Assembly (NCBI GenBank): GCA_000697475.1
Contig: JNEU01000870.1
Location: 1 to 64,000 of the forward strand
Length of the DNA stretch: 64,000 nucleotides
Origin: Lichtheimia corymbifera B2541
Taxonomy: Eukaryota > Mucoromycota > Mucoromycetes > Mucorales > Lichtheimiaceae
Direction of reading: 5' to 3'
The notes under the pieces are model-generated. The model searched no databases. It saw nothing but the letters and a program-made list of their open reading frames with translations, and was not told the DNA's origin. The position numbers and the translations under genes are program-made. Positions 51,137-63,416 of this stretch are shown piece after piece (positions within the stretch are counted from its first letter, which is position 1; each line of letters starts with the position of its first letter).

Positions 51137-51798
51137 GACTTGAAAGAGAAAAAGTTGCAAGGGGTATTTGTTTTCCATTTGCCATTGCTTTTATATATAC
51201 ATCTTCCACATGGGTCATCATCATTCATGCCGCCCTTGTCATCCGAGTTTCGATATTTCTTTCATCCCATGAAACCCGCCTACTCCGAAGCGACACCGGT
51301 CCCCTTATAAAGGATCTTCTCATTCGCAACGCTTTGAGCAAAAGAGGTGTTGCCATACAATGCATTCTATAAATAAGCATCCCTCAAGTAGGCAATAACG
51401 ACAGCATTGCCGATAAATTTTACACAAGATTGGGACATCCAAAAATGGTAGCTGTCAAAATGGGCCACTGTTTGAAACGTGAAGCTTGGCACGCATAAAT
51501 ATATATCGCATATCGAAACATATGCAATGATAAAGTCTTTCCAACAACGTGCATGCGCACATCCCCATGATGAGGACGATGTTGACTGATACATGGTACA
51601 CACTGGGCAGGATGGCTACATATCCAATCATCTGCTACAACAATGACAAGAAGGAATACAAGGAAATGTTGTCAAGTGTGACGGACATGATCAGATAATA
51701 CCAAACTGTTCTCAACATAGACGTGGTGTGTTACCACGGCGTATCGCAGCCAGGGATAACTATAAACGATCATCATATCATGCGATCACACGACACTT
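51137..51798. other. Intergenic region
   Basis: Promoter of the FAS1 gene at its left end. Nothing further recognised. Confidence 0.4.
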
Positions 51799-52249
51799 TT
51801 GATAGGCGCACAACGCCTCTCCGCTCATAAACGAGCCATAACTACCGCTGACATCATGGACAGCCAATCGGTGACATTACCATTGTGGTTACACAAAAAA
51901 ATTGAAATTGGAAGGAGGAGGAAAAAAAGGGGGGAAGAAGCAGTAGCCAGGCGGCTCAAAGTTCAGCCAATCAGGTTTCATGTTCCACAAGCTTATTTTT
52001 ATGCACATTGCCAAGGGATGGTTCTCGATGCTGTGTGTATAAAAACAATGCAAATGGATGGTGATAATGATATGTATTGGATAGCTAATGGTATGCATAG
52101 GTCCACCAGAAAAAAAGTGTTAATGGAGTGGTGTAAAATTTATCCGCGTGCGCAGATGATGGAAGGGTCTTTCCCGCTTTATTTATTCCATATACACACT
52201 GCACCTCGTTCACTTGGTTTACAAATATATGAACGCCCACAAGCCTTGA

Positions 52250-53380
52250 TTCAATCAACTCAATGGACGGTAGGACCACCGATGGCGGCACCGATCTTGG
52301 AGAATCCACAAAGAGACAACTGTTTCTTTACGATCGAACAACAGCATTAGCAGCAAATGGCGAGTTTGAAGCAGCACTGAATGACGCGACAAACAACCAG
52401 TCAATCGCCCCTTCCTCTAGTATGGGTCACCTATGTTAAGGCCACGTGCGTCAGCTACAAGAACGGCCAGCGTGTATATTGATATCTGTGATCGAAGACG
52501 TTGAGTTGTTCCATCATCCGACTTTACGAGCTTCCTTTCGAGACCATTGAAATGAGTGTGGACAATATCATCGACCATATGAGCTTCGTCAATACTTTCA
52601 ATTTGTCGTTTATGGTGGGAGAAGATCTAACGGCGCATACATGAATTACGTCTCATCAGCATGCACAGCTTGATATTGCCGGATTGATCATCAAACATGG
52701 AGCGACCTCAGCCTATAAGCTATTCGGATCATTCCAATTCCACTCTCTACGATCTCTTTACTTGGATTATGGGTAAGTCATATATCATCATTATGATCGG
52801 CTGTTATGGAGACCTAATACATTCGTAAAGTAGAATATATCCTGGAGATGCTGCTATCGACCGTGACGAATTTGGATATCAACTTGGAGGCGTTCTCAGC
52901 ATTTTCCAGCATCCTGCTTCATGGATGACATGTCACGATGATACAAACAACGATATCACGACCACACGAGAGCTATTCCAAATTGACGAAGACGAAGCAT
53001 TCGAGTGAAGAGGAAGCGTTTCCAATCTACTTGGTTGAACAAGATATCATAGCGGATACCAGCATGCACTATGTCCTATGTGTAATATGTCGATCATCCG
53101 ATTTGAAAATATGGAGCTATTCAACCAGCCTCTGAACTTTCGACAACGAAGATCATGTGCGCCACCTATGCCACTACGTTTTCGAAAATGTGGATTAGAT
53201 GATTATCGCCATGTCGAGGCTACCCAATTTAGGACTTGGGACAATTCCTTCGATACCACTACAGCATCTTTATTTCTCCCCGTTGCCATTGGATACACTA
53301 GGATTGCCGCCACTGGAAAAATTGATCATCAACCTACTTGACATTGGATTCCCCAACATTGTCCCATATCGTCAATAGAA
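52250..53380 (+). pseudogene. F-box/TPR-LRR protein pseudogene
   Basis: Several frames on one strand carry pieces of a leucine-rich-repeat protein. STKRQLFLYDRTTALAANGE leads into EFEAALNDATNNQSIAPSSS (a TPR-like segment) and ends at a stop. GLIIKHGATSAYKLFGSF with FHSLRSLYLDYG lies before an intact-looking gtaag donor. EYILEMLLSTVTNLDINLEA and RLPNLGLGTIPSIPLQHLY are LRR-like. The frames are interrupted by in-frame stops (for example about 52,437 and 52,546) and frameshifts. The TPR text resembles a large F-box family that I recall in Mucorales. The frame at 51799-52350 may include its 5' remains. It is too broken to be functional. Confidence 0.65.
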
Positions 53381-53536
53381 GATCCTCTACTTGCTTTTTA
53401 CTATAGCCATAATGCTCCCCTTCTATATTAAATCAAACCCCACTTGTGCTATAATAACAATGTTGCTGTATTATCTCATCATGATGGATGATCCTGATAT
53501 TGATAAGCATACATGCCATTTGACCTTTATTTGATT

Positions 53537-54898
53537 TCAATGAGCTATTGGACATTTTGCGGGCTTAAATTTCTCTGGACCAAGTTCATAGATACAATAA
53601 CCGTCAGGATACACTGGTTTGTAGATTTCAAACAACACCTTATATCGATTTGTCTTCTTGTCAGGCTTTGTGGGTGTACGGATAGTCGGCTTGAAACGTG
53701 GAAGCATCATGTGTCTGACGATCCATGCTTGTAGCAACAAGCCTTTGTCAACCAAGCGCGACAGAGTCTTTGATGCTGGTGGTAATCCAAATCCTTCGAC
53801 GTCAAGTGGATCAAGCAATGATGGTATAATCTTGTACACAAGCCCATGGGTAAACCGTGGATAAATACTGAGCAAGTGTTCAACCGTGGGCTGAGCGACT
53901 TTCCAGTTGTTTGGAGAATAGCGTACATTTTCATGCATGTATTGCTAGCAGTATGTTGTATATCAGTAAGCTACTCACACCCCACATGGCAACTTAGCCT
54001 ACTCACAAGGTGAAAAGCATTCATAGCATCTAATGACTCCGGGATATCCTTGATCTTCATCTCTTTACCAATATCATACCATATACGGTAAATTGCCTGC
54101 ATGAAACAAGATGAGGTGAGTGTTGGGTGATCATAAGCATGGCATGATGACTTACATTTTCTTCCAAAGGATCAAGCTTACGCCATCCATAACGATTGAT
54201 CCATTTGATCGGCTGCGTTATAAAGAGTGACAAGGTATAGAGATAATCACCATTAAGAATTTGGTATTTGCCGTGTATTTCATTAAGGCGCTCAATAGCA
54301 ATTTTAGCACGACCTCGTTGCTCAGACTCGATTTTCTCAACATCCATGTTGGCATGTTTACGCTTTTCAATTTCGATATGAGCATAAGGATCAATAATCT
54401 CGGCCTATGTATGGAAAACATGCTAATTCAGCAAACATGGCATCATCTAATTCGACTTGGGAGGGGGACCTGACCAAGATTAATCCAGTATCTTCAGCTC
54501 GCTTGGCAGCGCTCTTGGAGAACTCGCCTGTCGCAGCAAGAATCTTGCTAATTGTCGGTACCGAGTATGTCTTGAAAAGAGCCAATTCCAGTGACAGTCG
54601 GCCAAGAACTACAATGACGACATAAATTAATCGACTTCGCTTGACCAACAGCAGCTCATCGTGATATATTACATGGAAAGTCATGGCGAAAGGTAGCGTC
54701 AAAGATCTCCTCTGCCACTTTGGCATCCCGTAACGGAAGCGTCGGATCAGGATACTTGCGGCGTAGTGCATTGATGTATCGAAAACGTATCATGTGCACC
54801 AATGCTAGATAGCTCACAATGATGGCGGTACCGCCAACAATGTATGTTGTTGTTGGTTGTTCTTGGATGATTGTCAATAAACGATCAAGCAAGTCCAT
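53537..54898 (-). CDS. mpaB-family ER-bound oxygenase (DUF2236-like)
   Basis: A membrane anchor near the N-terminus (YIVGGTAIIVSYLALVHMI) follows a short head. Several exons make a helical domain with the family phrases LELALFKTYSVPTISKILAA, GEFSKSAAKRAEDTGLIL, DPYAHIEIEKR, RLNEIHGKYQILNGDYLYTL, IKWINRYGWRKLDPLEEN and IWYDIGKEMKIKDIPES. This order matches the fungal mpaB oxygenases, heme-dependent enzymes related to bacterial rubber oxygenase. In Penicillium, MpaB cleaves a prenyl chain in mycophenolic acid synthesis; no such cluster is seen here, so the substrate is unknown. A TATA-like tatataagg on the minus strand lies near 54,946-54,955. Confidence 0.82.
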
Positions 54899-56229
54899 AA
54901 CTTTGGATATGAAGAAAGAAGCGTATTATGTAAATGGGTGTTCCTTATATAGGGGTGTTGGATTGATGCCGTAGTTTTACCCGCATGGCCATCTGGTGAC
55001 ACAACCAGGTGAGCCTTTAGCTTTGTTGATCTTCCCGCCCCTTTTGTTTTTGCCCCACACCATCACATATATCAAAGATAAACTGCATTTTTGTGATCAT
55101 GCTCATGACCATGCGATTAAAATGCTTGGACCAGAAAAGCATGGGGCGGTAGGCCATGTTATCGCAATACGCGACTTGGAAAGGCTAAAGTGGTACAGCT
55201 TGGCAGCCAGCAAACCAGCACCAGCGGTTATTCTTTCGGATGGGTCTATACATGCAGCAACGTGTCGCGGTGTACCAATTTCCTAGCAAAAGCTGATTAG
55301 CTTTTAATTCATTGTATGAGTCAAATTGTTCCGGTTAACCACATCCATGGCACAGTGTTTGGATATGGGATGATGGGTACATCAAAGAACGATGATCGCT
55401 GTCAACCTCACCAGGGAGTAAGACTCTGTTTCTTACCTTTGGTTGGATCGCCATCGATCCGATCATTTACGTTGCTGTTATTATGCTTATATGCTGAATA
55501 GCGTGGGATGGATTTCTAAATCAATCGCATCAGGCATACTGTAACTACGAAATAAGCAATAGAGTGGCAGGATATGTGTCTAGGAACAAATACTAGCATT
55601 GTTGCTTCTCAACGACATCAACAATAAAGAGAGGCAGATACAGCAATGGTGAAAAACGCCTTACAGCATGAAGTCCTTGGTATGGAATCTCCATGAGATG
55701 TTCCCACGTTATTGTTTGCCTGATCTCAGTCACCCCAGCAAGAATCTATCGAAAACATGCTGCATAAACAAAATCACCGATAGGCGCAGATATCTCCTGT
55801 AGCCAAATAGTGCAAAGCTGTGGTGGCATTCGATGGCTTATGGCAACATTGGGGTACGTGGTGGTTGGAGATGGAAATAAAGATTGAGAATAAAACATGG
55901 TGTATACAATGGTCCATGCAAAGACATGAGCTACCCAAAAAAAAGTCAATGTTATGGCTATGGGTTATTAACAAAGAGAGCATATCCTGCCAAATTATGG
56001 TCTTTCATTGGATCTAGCATAGCAACCTTTGAGCGTCTACTGTATATTGCGAGTAACGTAAGAAGCATCCAAATGTTCTTAAAAGGGAGATGACCACACT
56101 GGTTGTTTATCATCATCTGCTGCCAATCACTCAGCTCTTCGTCTTTCCGTTAATGCAGCCGGCACCATCCAAATCCATCACGCTTACGGCGGGCATAGGC
56201 AAAATACAAAGGTACTTATTTCTCAACAT
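54899..56229. other. Gene-poor gap before the tandem repeat
   Basis: No gene recognised. Short frames only (for example 54,996-55,286), without family resemblance. Confidence 0.4.
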
Positions 56230-56235
56230 TTTCAT

Positions 56236-57200
56236 AATTGAGCGTGAGGTCTTTATGAGAACAAAGATACTCGTCATGGTCGACAGCACCATGTGTGCAA
56301 GTTTCACAATGGAGATGGGCAATTGCGAGGACGCGCACTATACACTATATGTCTCTCTTATATTTGGGCCGTTCCGCATTTAAAATCTCATAATGAAGCA
56401 TGCGGTTTTAAAATGAATGAAGTTGATCAGCATGACTCAGCGAACCCTCTTACCAAGTTTCATGTTCAAAATGGGGAATCCCAAGGTAATGCATACTAAT
56501 CGACATTTCATGAATTTGGACGGGCGCGGGATTTCCGTCGATCATAGTAAATCCAACATTACACCCTCCCATTCAAAATTTTTAAATGAAGCAAGAGGTC
56601 TTTATGAGAAAGAAAGTGATCAGCATGCCAAAGAGCATCTTGTGTGAAAGTTTCGTCTTTGAGAAAGTCAATCTCAAGGTTATGGGCCCGTCCATCCTAT
56701 ATCATATTCACGTCCATTCATCGTCGGGCGCCCCCTTTTTAATTCTCACAATGAAGCCTGCGACTTTTAAATGAATGGAGTTGATCAGCATGTCGTAGCC
56801 CACCGTCTGACACAAGTTTCACGATGGAGGGGGGCAATGGCGGGGGTGTCCACTATACACCCTACATGCGTTCCGTCTGTCCTATATTTGGGCCGTTCGA
56901 TTCATAGGAACATCATAATGAAGCATGCGGTTTTTAAATGAATGGAGTTGATCAGCATGACTCAGAGAACTTTCTGACCAAGTTTCAAGCTTAATATGTG
57001 GGATCCCAAGATAATGCATACTATTTGGCATTTCAACGAATCCGGCGGGTTCCGGAATTTCCGTCCATCATAGTAAACCCCACATTACATCCTCCCATTC
57101 AAAATTTTCAAATGAAGTGTGGGCTGTTTATTAAGACAAAGTTGATCAGCATGTTCGAATGCATATTCTGGTTAAGTTTGAGGTCAACTTGGGTAATCCA
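56236..57200. repeat. Higher-order tandem repeat (monomers of 165-195, super-unit about 525 bases)
   Basis: A marker, aatgaagc followed within 45 bases by ttgatcagcatg or a variant, recurs at 56,392, 56,585, 56,750, 56,917 and 57,111, with a weaker copy near 56,236. Spacings are 193, 165, 167 and 194 bases. The pattern repeats as a super-unit: 56,392 to 56,917 is 525 bases and 56,585 to 57,111 is 526. Other matching words at the same period are tatatttgggccgttc (about 56,360 and 56,883) and cactatacac after ttcac-atgga (about 56,303 and 56,817). It resembles a small diverged satellite. Confidence 0.8.
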
Positions 57201-58699
57201 AGGTCAAGGATTAGTTTTATAGTGTTCAAGGATGTGTCTGGCAAGTCAACGTATTTAATTTCCAGCTCTTTCCACTCCCTGGTTCTTGTCTCTTCCTCCC
57301 ATTCTCAACTGTTGCCCCATTCAATTATAACTACAACCTGCGAACGATTGTCCTGCTTCAACCCATCATGTCAATGCTGCAGCTGTCTTGATCCGATTGC
57401 CGTTGACTGAATGGCAACTTCATGGCATATATACCCCACCACAACAACACCTGCGTTCCTTGATACTACACGCTCTCTGCACTCTCATCCGCCACAACCA
57501 ATCGTAACAGCATTCATTCCAGCAGTCTCTATCAGCGTGCCCTTTACACCATTATCTCAAACAGCGTTCTTTACTTGCAGCGGCATGTCTTGCAGCCTTT
57601 TTTTATGTGAACAGCAGATAGCCATTGTATAGAGCAGCTTTAATTACGTATAACAACTTGGCTCTAATACATGCGGATCCTTATGGATGTTCGTATACCA
57701 ATCATCAAGTACTATTGCGCAATACAAGCATTCGTCATCTGGTTGAACTGCGAAAGCTAACAAGCAAGTGATTGACCAACTGCCAGATGGAAAAGGAAGC
57801 ATGTCAGCAAGCGATCGGATGAGTTCTTTGTATCAACGTATTGGACTTGCATTGGTTATGGATGGATGGATGCAATCAAGCACAGTGGTGGATGATCTTG
57901 AAGTGTCAATTTGATTACTTTGTACGGCGCCAGCAGGAAGGATGGATCATGTTGCGTGGATACGGCTGAGGATGATGATGGATTGGATGGCATGGATGAG
58001 ATGGCTTGTATCTTTGACGAAAGCGGTTTGCCGCTATGGAAGACATTGGATGTTGGAGCCAAGGCGCGCACAGCAGCTAGTTTGCAATCCTGGATGAAGA
58101 CGTTTACGGTAGCACCAAGGATCAATGACGCGACGATAATGATACCCACCGATTCTATGTGAACCTCTTGGCTAGTTTCTGGAATGAACGGCAGGATAGA
58201 AACTTGGATAATCTACATCATTGTATCGAGATGCTTTTGTTGTTTTTATCACATTACTGTACATTCATTAAAGCTTCCTTGTTGATATGCCGATAGACGA
58301 TAGGTAGCAGGATTGTACACGGGATTAAATAGACGCTTGCATTTCAAAGATAGTAAACCCCTAGTGGTGATACCCAACAATAATGCTTGTTACAAGAATT
58401 TGATCCATTAAGCTTAAGTGATGATGTTTAAGAAAGAGTGGGCTATGATACAATATGGCACGAGTACATACATACTCCAGCCTGTGCTATTTTGTATGTA
58501 TGACCTTATATGGGTACAATCTCTGGAGACAGGCAATGCCATCACCACTGCCATTCTTTCACACATATACTCTCGGATTGACTAACTATTTTGGCTTGTT
58601 AACCATACCATGGTTCCATACGGTCTATCACGCCCTTACTACAGGGGCAGGAACCATTATGCAATCTCCACCAATAAGATTGAATCTCCAAGCCCCGCC
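57201..58699. other. Gap with coding-like scraps but no gene model
   Basis: Stretches read like protein on the plus strand (for example LTEWQLHGIYTPPQQHLRSL near 57,402-57,470, and KQVIDQLPDGKGSMSASDRM near 57,760-57,830). They are broken by stops and belong to no family I can name. At 57,856-58,149 both strands are open (83 and 97 codons). The minus-strand version starts with a hydrophobic stretch (GIIIVASLILGATVNVFI). A decayed gene is possible. Confidence 0.35.
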
Positions 58700-59105
58700 C
58701 CAATTGTACGCGCTTGACCCCGACGAGCAACTTTGTTCTATGAAAGACGCCACGCTTCATTGTAAAGTTTCGAGATACAGGCGCTTTAATGTTTCACATA
58801 TGCTGTAAGCGTGATCCTATATGGTAGTTGGTCTTTGTTCATTGTCAAGTAGCCAGACCCTGGTAGAGTCAAAGATACAGAGGGGGGTGTTTGTGGAGCA
58901 CATCTGATTGGGATGAACAGAAAGGGCGAATGCATGATATTTAATGGACAATTCAGTAACTGTCATAAATGGAAGCTAACATGTAATTTTTCCCATTCCC
59001 AGCTTTTGCCAAATCTACTTGATGGGAACGATGCGTCTGCTCCAGACATTCATCTCCATCATTCAACTTTCTTGATCCGAGCTGATTTTGTTGAGATATG
59101 CAAAG
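58700..59105. repeat. Second locus of the foldback family plus half of the second inverted repeat
   Basis: 58,705-58,855 repeats the right arm found at 185-246, 600-762, 950-1097 and 1480-1620. 58,856-58,915 matches the spacer after it. 58,975-59,100 matches one arm of the inverted repeat at 1779-2040. The order right arm, spacer, second module is the same as at 1,480-1,865. Confidence 0.75.
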
Positions 59106-59218
59106 GTAGGATGAATATGGGATCATTGACAATAGCTACTACTAGTAATAGTGGCCAGTCGTTGATGATGACAATTATACTGGATCGACGACAGTGATGG
59201 GAACAAACGTATGTATCA

Positions 59219-59731
59219 TTAAAGGTGCACGAGGAGGCAAGCTGGACTGCTTCTTGTTTTGGATATGACTGATTTAAAACTTGGAGTATCAAGGGTGGCT
59301 GGATGAAAGGTTTTCCATTGTTCGGTATTTAGATTTGGTGAGATGTCCTTCAGGGTTTTGTATACGTCAAGAAGTTTGTCGAGAGGTTGTTGCGAAACGA
59401 AATCATGTAGCTCGGACACAGAGGATGGGAGAGTGATTTGTTGTAACTCAGCAACCACGTATAAACCGCCATCAAAAAGGACTGCAGCGTAAAAAGTGAT
59501 AGTGCAGCCTAAATAAGCTCAACTTAGTTTCGAGATCCATTCGCTGTCATATATCCATTACCTATCACTTGAAAGAGCACGGCGTGATTCAATTTATGGA
59601 TATCAATTGAGTCTTTTCCAAAGATTGCGAGGCGCACAAAGTCGATAGCAATGCTCCTGTTATCGGCACTGGCAGGCTTTGCCTCTCGAACGCACGCGTG
59701 TATGTAAAATGGAGCCCCTCAATACCGCTGA
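59219..59731 (-). pseudogene. Partial or decayed lineage-specific ORF of unknown function
   Basis: Two minus-strand pieces join in frame across a plausible 53-base intron (59562 to 59508). The upstream exon contains FVRLAIFGKDSIDIHKLNHA. The downstream exon contains CTITFYAAVLFDGGLYVVAE and PLDKLLDVYKTLKDISPN. This pattern resembles an unnamed, highly duplicated protein family that I recall from Mucorales genomes. A stop lies directly upstream of 59731 and no start codon was found, so the gene is truncated or has unseen exons. Confidence 0.5.
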
Positions 59732-59941
59732 TGATGGCGCCGGGACGTTCAATCCTTTTGGTGCGGCACTTTCTTTCCTCAGCGTTTAGCTCAGGCCTAC
59801 ATACAGCGTGAACTTATGTCACCTACAAAGGAGCCCCAATTTCCCATCAGATTGAGGTTGCCTTTTACCTATAAATGATAGGTATACCTACCACAAAGGA
59901 TCCATCAAGGAAAACAGCCGAGTGTCATTAGGCACCAATGA

Positions 59942-60265
59942 TCAATGAAGTGAGTGAGCTACATAGATGAATGCATGAGTACCCTCATTTTGGGGATCGC
60001 ATAAATACCATCCTTGAGACTTACTAAGGGCCATTGATTGGTGATGGTATATGCATACAAGTAGGAAGAAAAGGGGTGTAATAGTGTTGGTGACAACAGT
60101 TTTGTTTATATGTGAGTAGGCGTGGGAATTGTTGTCATGGTGGATCGAACTGATAAAGTGATCGAGCACCTTGGAGAACTGCGTTGGAGTGATAGAAGAC
60201 CAACAGCTGATGCACAATCCACCTGCGGCTTGAAAGGTGATTTTTTGTAGCCATGCAGCAGTCAT
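59942..60265 (-). other. Unassigned open frame
   Basis: A 107-codon minus-strand frame starts MTAAWLQKITFQAAGGLC, with a hydrophobic middle (TPLFFLLVCIYHHQ). I recognise no family and see no clear splice partners. It may be chance or a relic. Confidence 0.25.
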
Positions 60266-60372
60266 TGAGACGCGTTTTCATATGATGGTATAATATTGGT
60301 ATGTATTCATTACAGCAAATTAAGTGAGCTAATCATATATAAGGGTCTGTATAGGTGATATAGGATCCTTGA

Positions 60373-61863
60373 TCATTCATTTGAATCGTTGATACCATCC
60401 TCGAGAATAGCGAACATGGCTTCATTTTCTGGTAATGATGGCGAATCATAGACTTTGCACACGCGGTTTTCGCCACGACCCTTGCGGAAATACAATCTAT
60501 AATATCATAAATGCGTGAGCCATTATGGGATAGGTAATAAAGGCATGGCGTACCTTGTGGTAGAAGCATGTGCGATGATATGACCACCTGTTGGCTTTTT
60601 TGGATCCGGATTAAACATAGCTGAGCTTCCATCAGGCTGAGACACGACATGGTTGGTGATCACGACCGCTACGCCAAACTATAAAACCAAGGGGAAGGTG
60701 AGATCTCTAAACAAAGCTCGCTTGTGTGTGTGCATACATACTTCATCAGCAAGCCGTTGCAACTGACGCATAAAGCGTGCCAAATTCATTTGACGAGCAG
60801 AAAGTTCCCCACGACCAAAGTAATCCGTGCGATATAAGGCAATGACGCTGTCAACAATAAGAACGGCAAATCTGGATGACAACTATCGTCAGCGTAAGGT
60901 CATTGCAAGTATATATATTATCATACATACCGTGCTTGGGACATGATAGCTGATGCTTGAACAAGGAGAGCCATTTGATGATCACTGTTATAGGCACGTG
61001 CATAAGCAATGTTGTTGAGCGTTTCTTCACTTGCAAGATGGAAGCGTTGTGCCGTAGCAAGGATGCGAGCAGGTCGAAAAGTGCCTTCCGTATCAATATA
61101 CAAGCATCGTCCTTCTGCACCACCTTGATCCACAGGGAGCTGTCAAGTAGTGTGTACGCGATCAATACCGGCCCATTTCCTTTTCCCCCCATCGTCTCCA
61201 TTAGCCCATACTTGACATGTCACCGCCAATGTGTGGCATAATTGTGTCTTCCCAGTACGGAACTCGCCAAACAATTCGACAATGGTCCCTGTTTCAATAC
61301 CACCTACGTATAATCAAAGTTAGCGTGATTGTTGCACACGCTGTCTGTGCACGGTCGATTTTACCGCCAAGAGCGCGATCCAGCTCCTTGGAACCAGTGG
61401 TAATTCGGATAATCTCGTTGCGACGCTGTTGGATTTCCATAGCCGTGGTAAAACCAAGGTCAATCATGGCATGCACTTTTAAAGTTGTTTAGGTAAAATG
61501 ATCCCTTCATTATACAACAACATGACGCTTACTTACCTTGTTTACATATCTTGTCGATCTTGTTTTCAGATAAACCTTTGATCGCGATTAACGCCTTTTT
61601 TGGTGTGTATGCCACTGCCTCCATCGTAAAGAAACCAGCTTCTTTGAGCTTTTTGATATCAGTCGCTGCTACACCATATTTCTAGTAAAGAAGCTCATTA
61701 GCATTGTGATTAAATGCCAGAGAAACAAATTGTTTTTTATATCCACCTCAAGAACATCAATCAAGGTTGCACCATTATCGCCTTCTTCAAGGTCTCCTTG
61801 TTCCTGTTGCAGTGAGACATTGGGATCGTCGCCGCTTGGGTCAAGTTGTTGTTGAGAGGACAT
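60373..61863 (-). CDS. RAD51: RAD51 recombinase
   Basis: Strand-exchange ATPase of homologous recombination. The acidic Gln-rich head ([20 protein letters not shown]) is followed by the helix-hairpin-helix N-terminal domain ([19 protein letters not shown], then [12 protein letters not shown]). The core has [14 protein letters not shown], Walker [30 protein letters not shown], Walker [32 protein letters not shown] and [16 protein letters not shown]. The C-terminus has [20 protein letters not shown] and ends [10 protein letters not shown]. All eukaryotic RAD51 signatures are intact. At least seven short introns, with the stop at 60373. Confidence 0.95.
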
Positions 61864-62111
61864 GTTTCAGTTTTAGAAAGAAATGGGCTGAGAATGGAAA
61901 GAGATGCGATGGATATTGTGGGGGCGAGAGAGAGAACTTTTTTATTGCTGGGTGCCCAAAGGGCAATCATTGATCATTAACAATGGGTGTGTGGCCATAC
62001 TGGAAAGAGACTTACATAAAAAAAAACAAAAAGAAAAGGAAAACAAAAAGTGTGTACACGAAAAGAGAGAGAGAAGACAAACAGAGGAGGTAACAAGCAA
62101 ATCAAGAAGGG

Positions 62112-63416
62112 TTAATGATGGGGTGGCATTGCATTAGCCATGTTGGAGATTGGGTGCATGGGCAGTGGTGGTGAAGGAGAAGAGGATTGATTGATAGGGT
62201 AGATTGGATACTGCATATTCGGATAATCCAATGCTGCAGTTGTAAATGTGCGCTTTGAAAGTTGATCTACAGCAGTTCGGTATTAGCATCGTTCCCAGAA
62301 TGTTCCATGTGTCACTTTTACGTACCCATTAAACTTGGGATCGGCGTTGTAGCTTTCCATTCGTTACTTTTTTGTTTCGGCGTCATCCATGCAGTTTCAG
62401 CGGGTGGAGATGGAGAGGAACGGATCAACATGCTTGAGCCATTAGAAGATGTGGATGAAGATGGTGACAAGGATAAGTTTAGCATCGATGATGTAATGGG
62501 TTGGGTGGAAGATGCACTTTGACGGGGAACTGGTGATGATGGCGGTGATGATTTCTCACTACTAGTGCTGCTGGGGCTAGTGGACATGAGATTATTGTTG
62601 CATGATGAGGACGACGATGACGATGGTGGTGTGGAAGTATCCTTGGCTACATATAAAAAAAATATGATGTGAGCATTCGCTTGATCTTTTTCGAAAGGAC
62701 CGGGATGTTCCTGTGTATATCTAAATTCCCGAGAAACACTAACCTGCCATCATGACGGAGCGTAAAGCAGCTTGTTCCTTGGCAACACTAATACCTTGAA
62801 CAGAGTGTCTATGTTGACGTATACCCAATGATGATGGCAAAGGAGGTTGAGGAGATGACAGCTTGCGTGCATTGTCACTAGTGCTACCATCCGTATGGAA
62901 TGATGTGCTTTGAGATAATGGGCTTGGAGTAAAGGCGGTCATCAACTTTTCGATACGGCGTAGACGATCTTCAATTCGATCTATCGCATCAGTGCCATGA
63001 TCAGATCCTGATGTAGCTCCACTAGATGATGATGAAGAAGCTGATAAAGTAGCCATGTTGGTGGTGAGGTTGATGTTGTTGTGAGAAAGCGATCGCTTGC
63101 GTCGCTCTGAATTATTGATACATTCGATGCCAGCACTAGCACAAAATGCACACGGGTTGCCACCATCGCATTTTGTCTTTCGTCGTCGACAAGTTTCACA
63201 AGCAGAGCCTGAGCTAAGTCGTCGAGCATTGGTAGTGGTAAAAACGCTACGTGCGTGATCTGAGACAACGCTATAGACACAGTCCAGCTGGGCCTCGTTG
63301 CAGTTGCCACATGGTCTTTTGCCGTTGCACACTCGTTTCCGCCTTTTACAAGGCTCGCAGCCTCTATAGGTTGAGCACCTTTCGATAAGGAGGTTGCGGC
63401 TTGTCACTGGTGTCAT
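62112..63416 (-). CDS. Transcription factor with two tandem Zn2Cys6 clusters
   Basis: Three exons; ends NMANAMPPHH. The first cluster is GCEPCKRRKRVCNGKRPCGN followed by CNEAQLDC. The second is ACETCRRRKTKCDGGNPCAF followed by CASAGIEC. Both have the six cysteines in C-x2-C-x6-C spacing with the basic linker. A short linker of about 30 residues separates them. A coiled-coil-like segment (DRIEDRLRRIEKLMTAF) follows about 55 residues after the second cluster and could mediate dimerisation. The remainder is Ser/Pro-rich. There is no fungal middle homology region. Two clusters in one protein is unusual, since most members have one. Confidence 0.85.

Noticed and set aside
49458..51143. Plus-strand frames opposite the FAS1 gene
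   Set aside because: They are antisense to a clear two-domain FAS1 protein with a signal peptide and introns.
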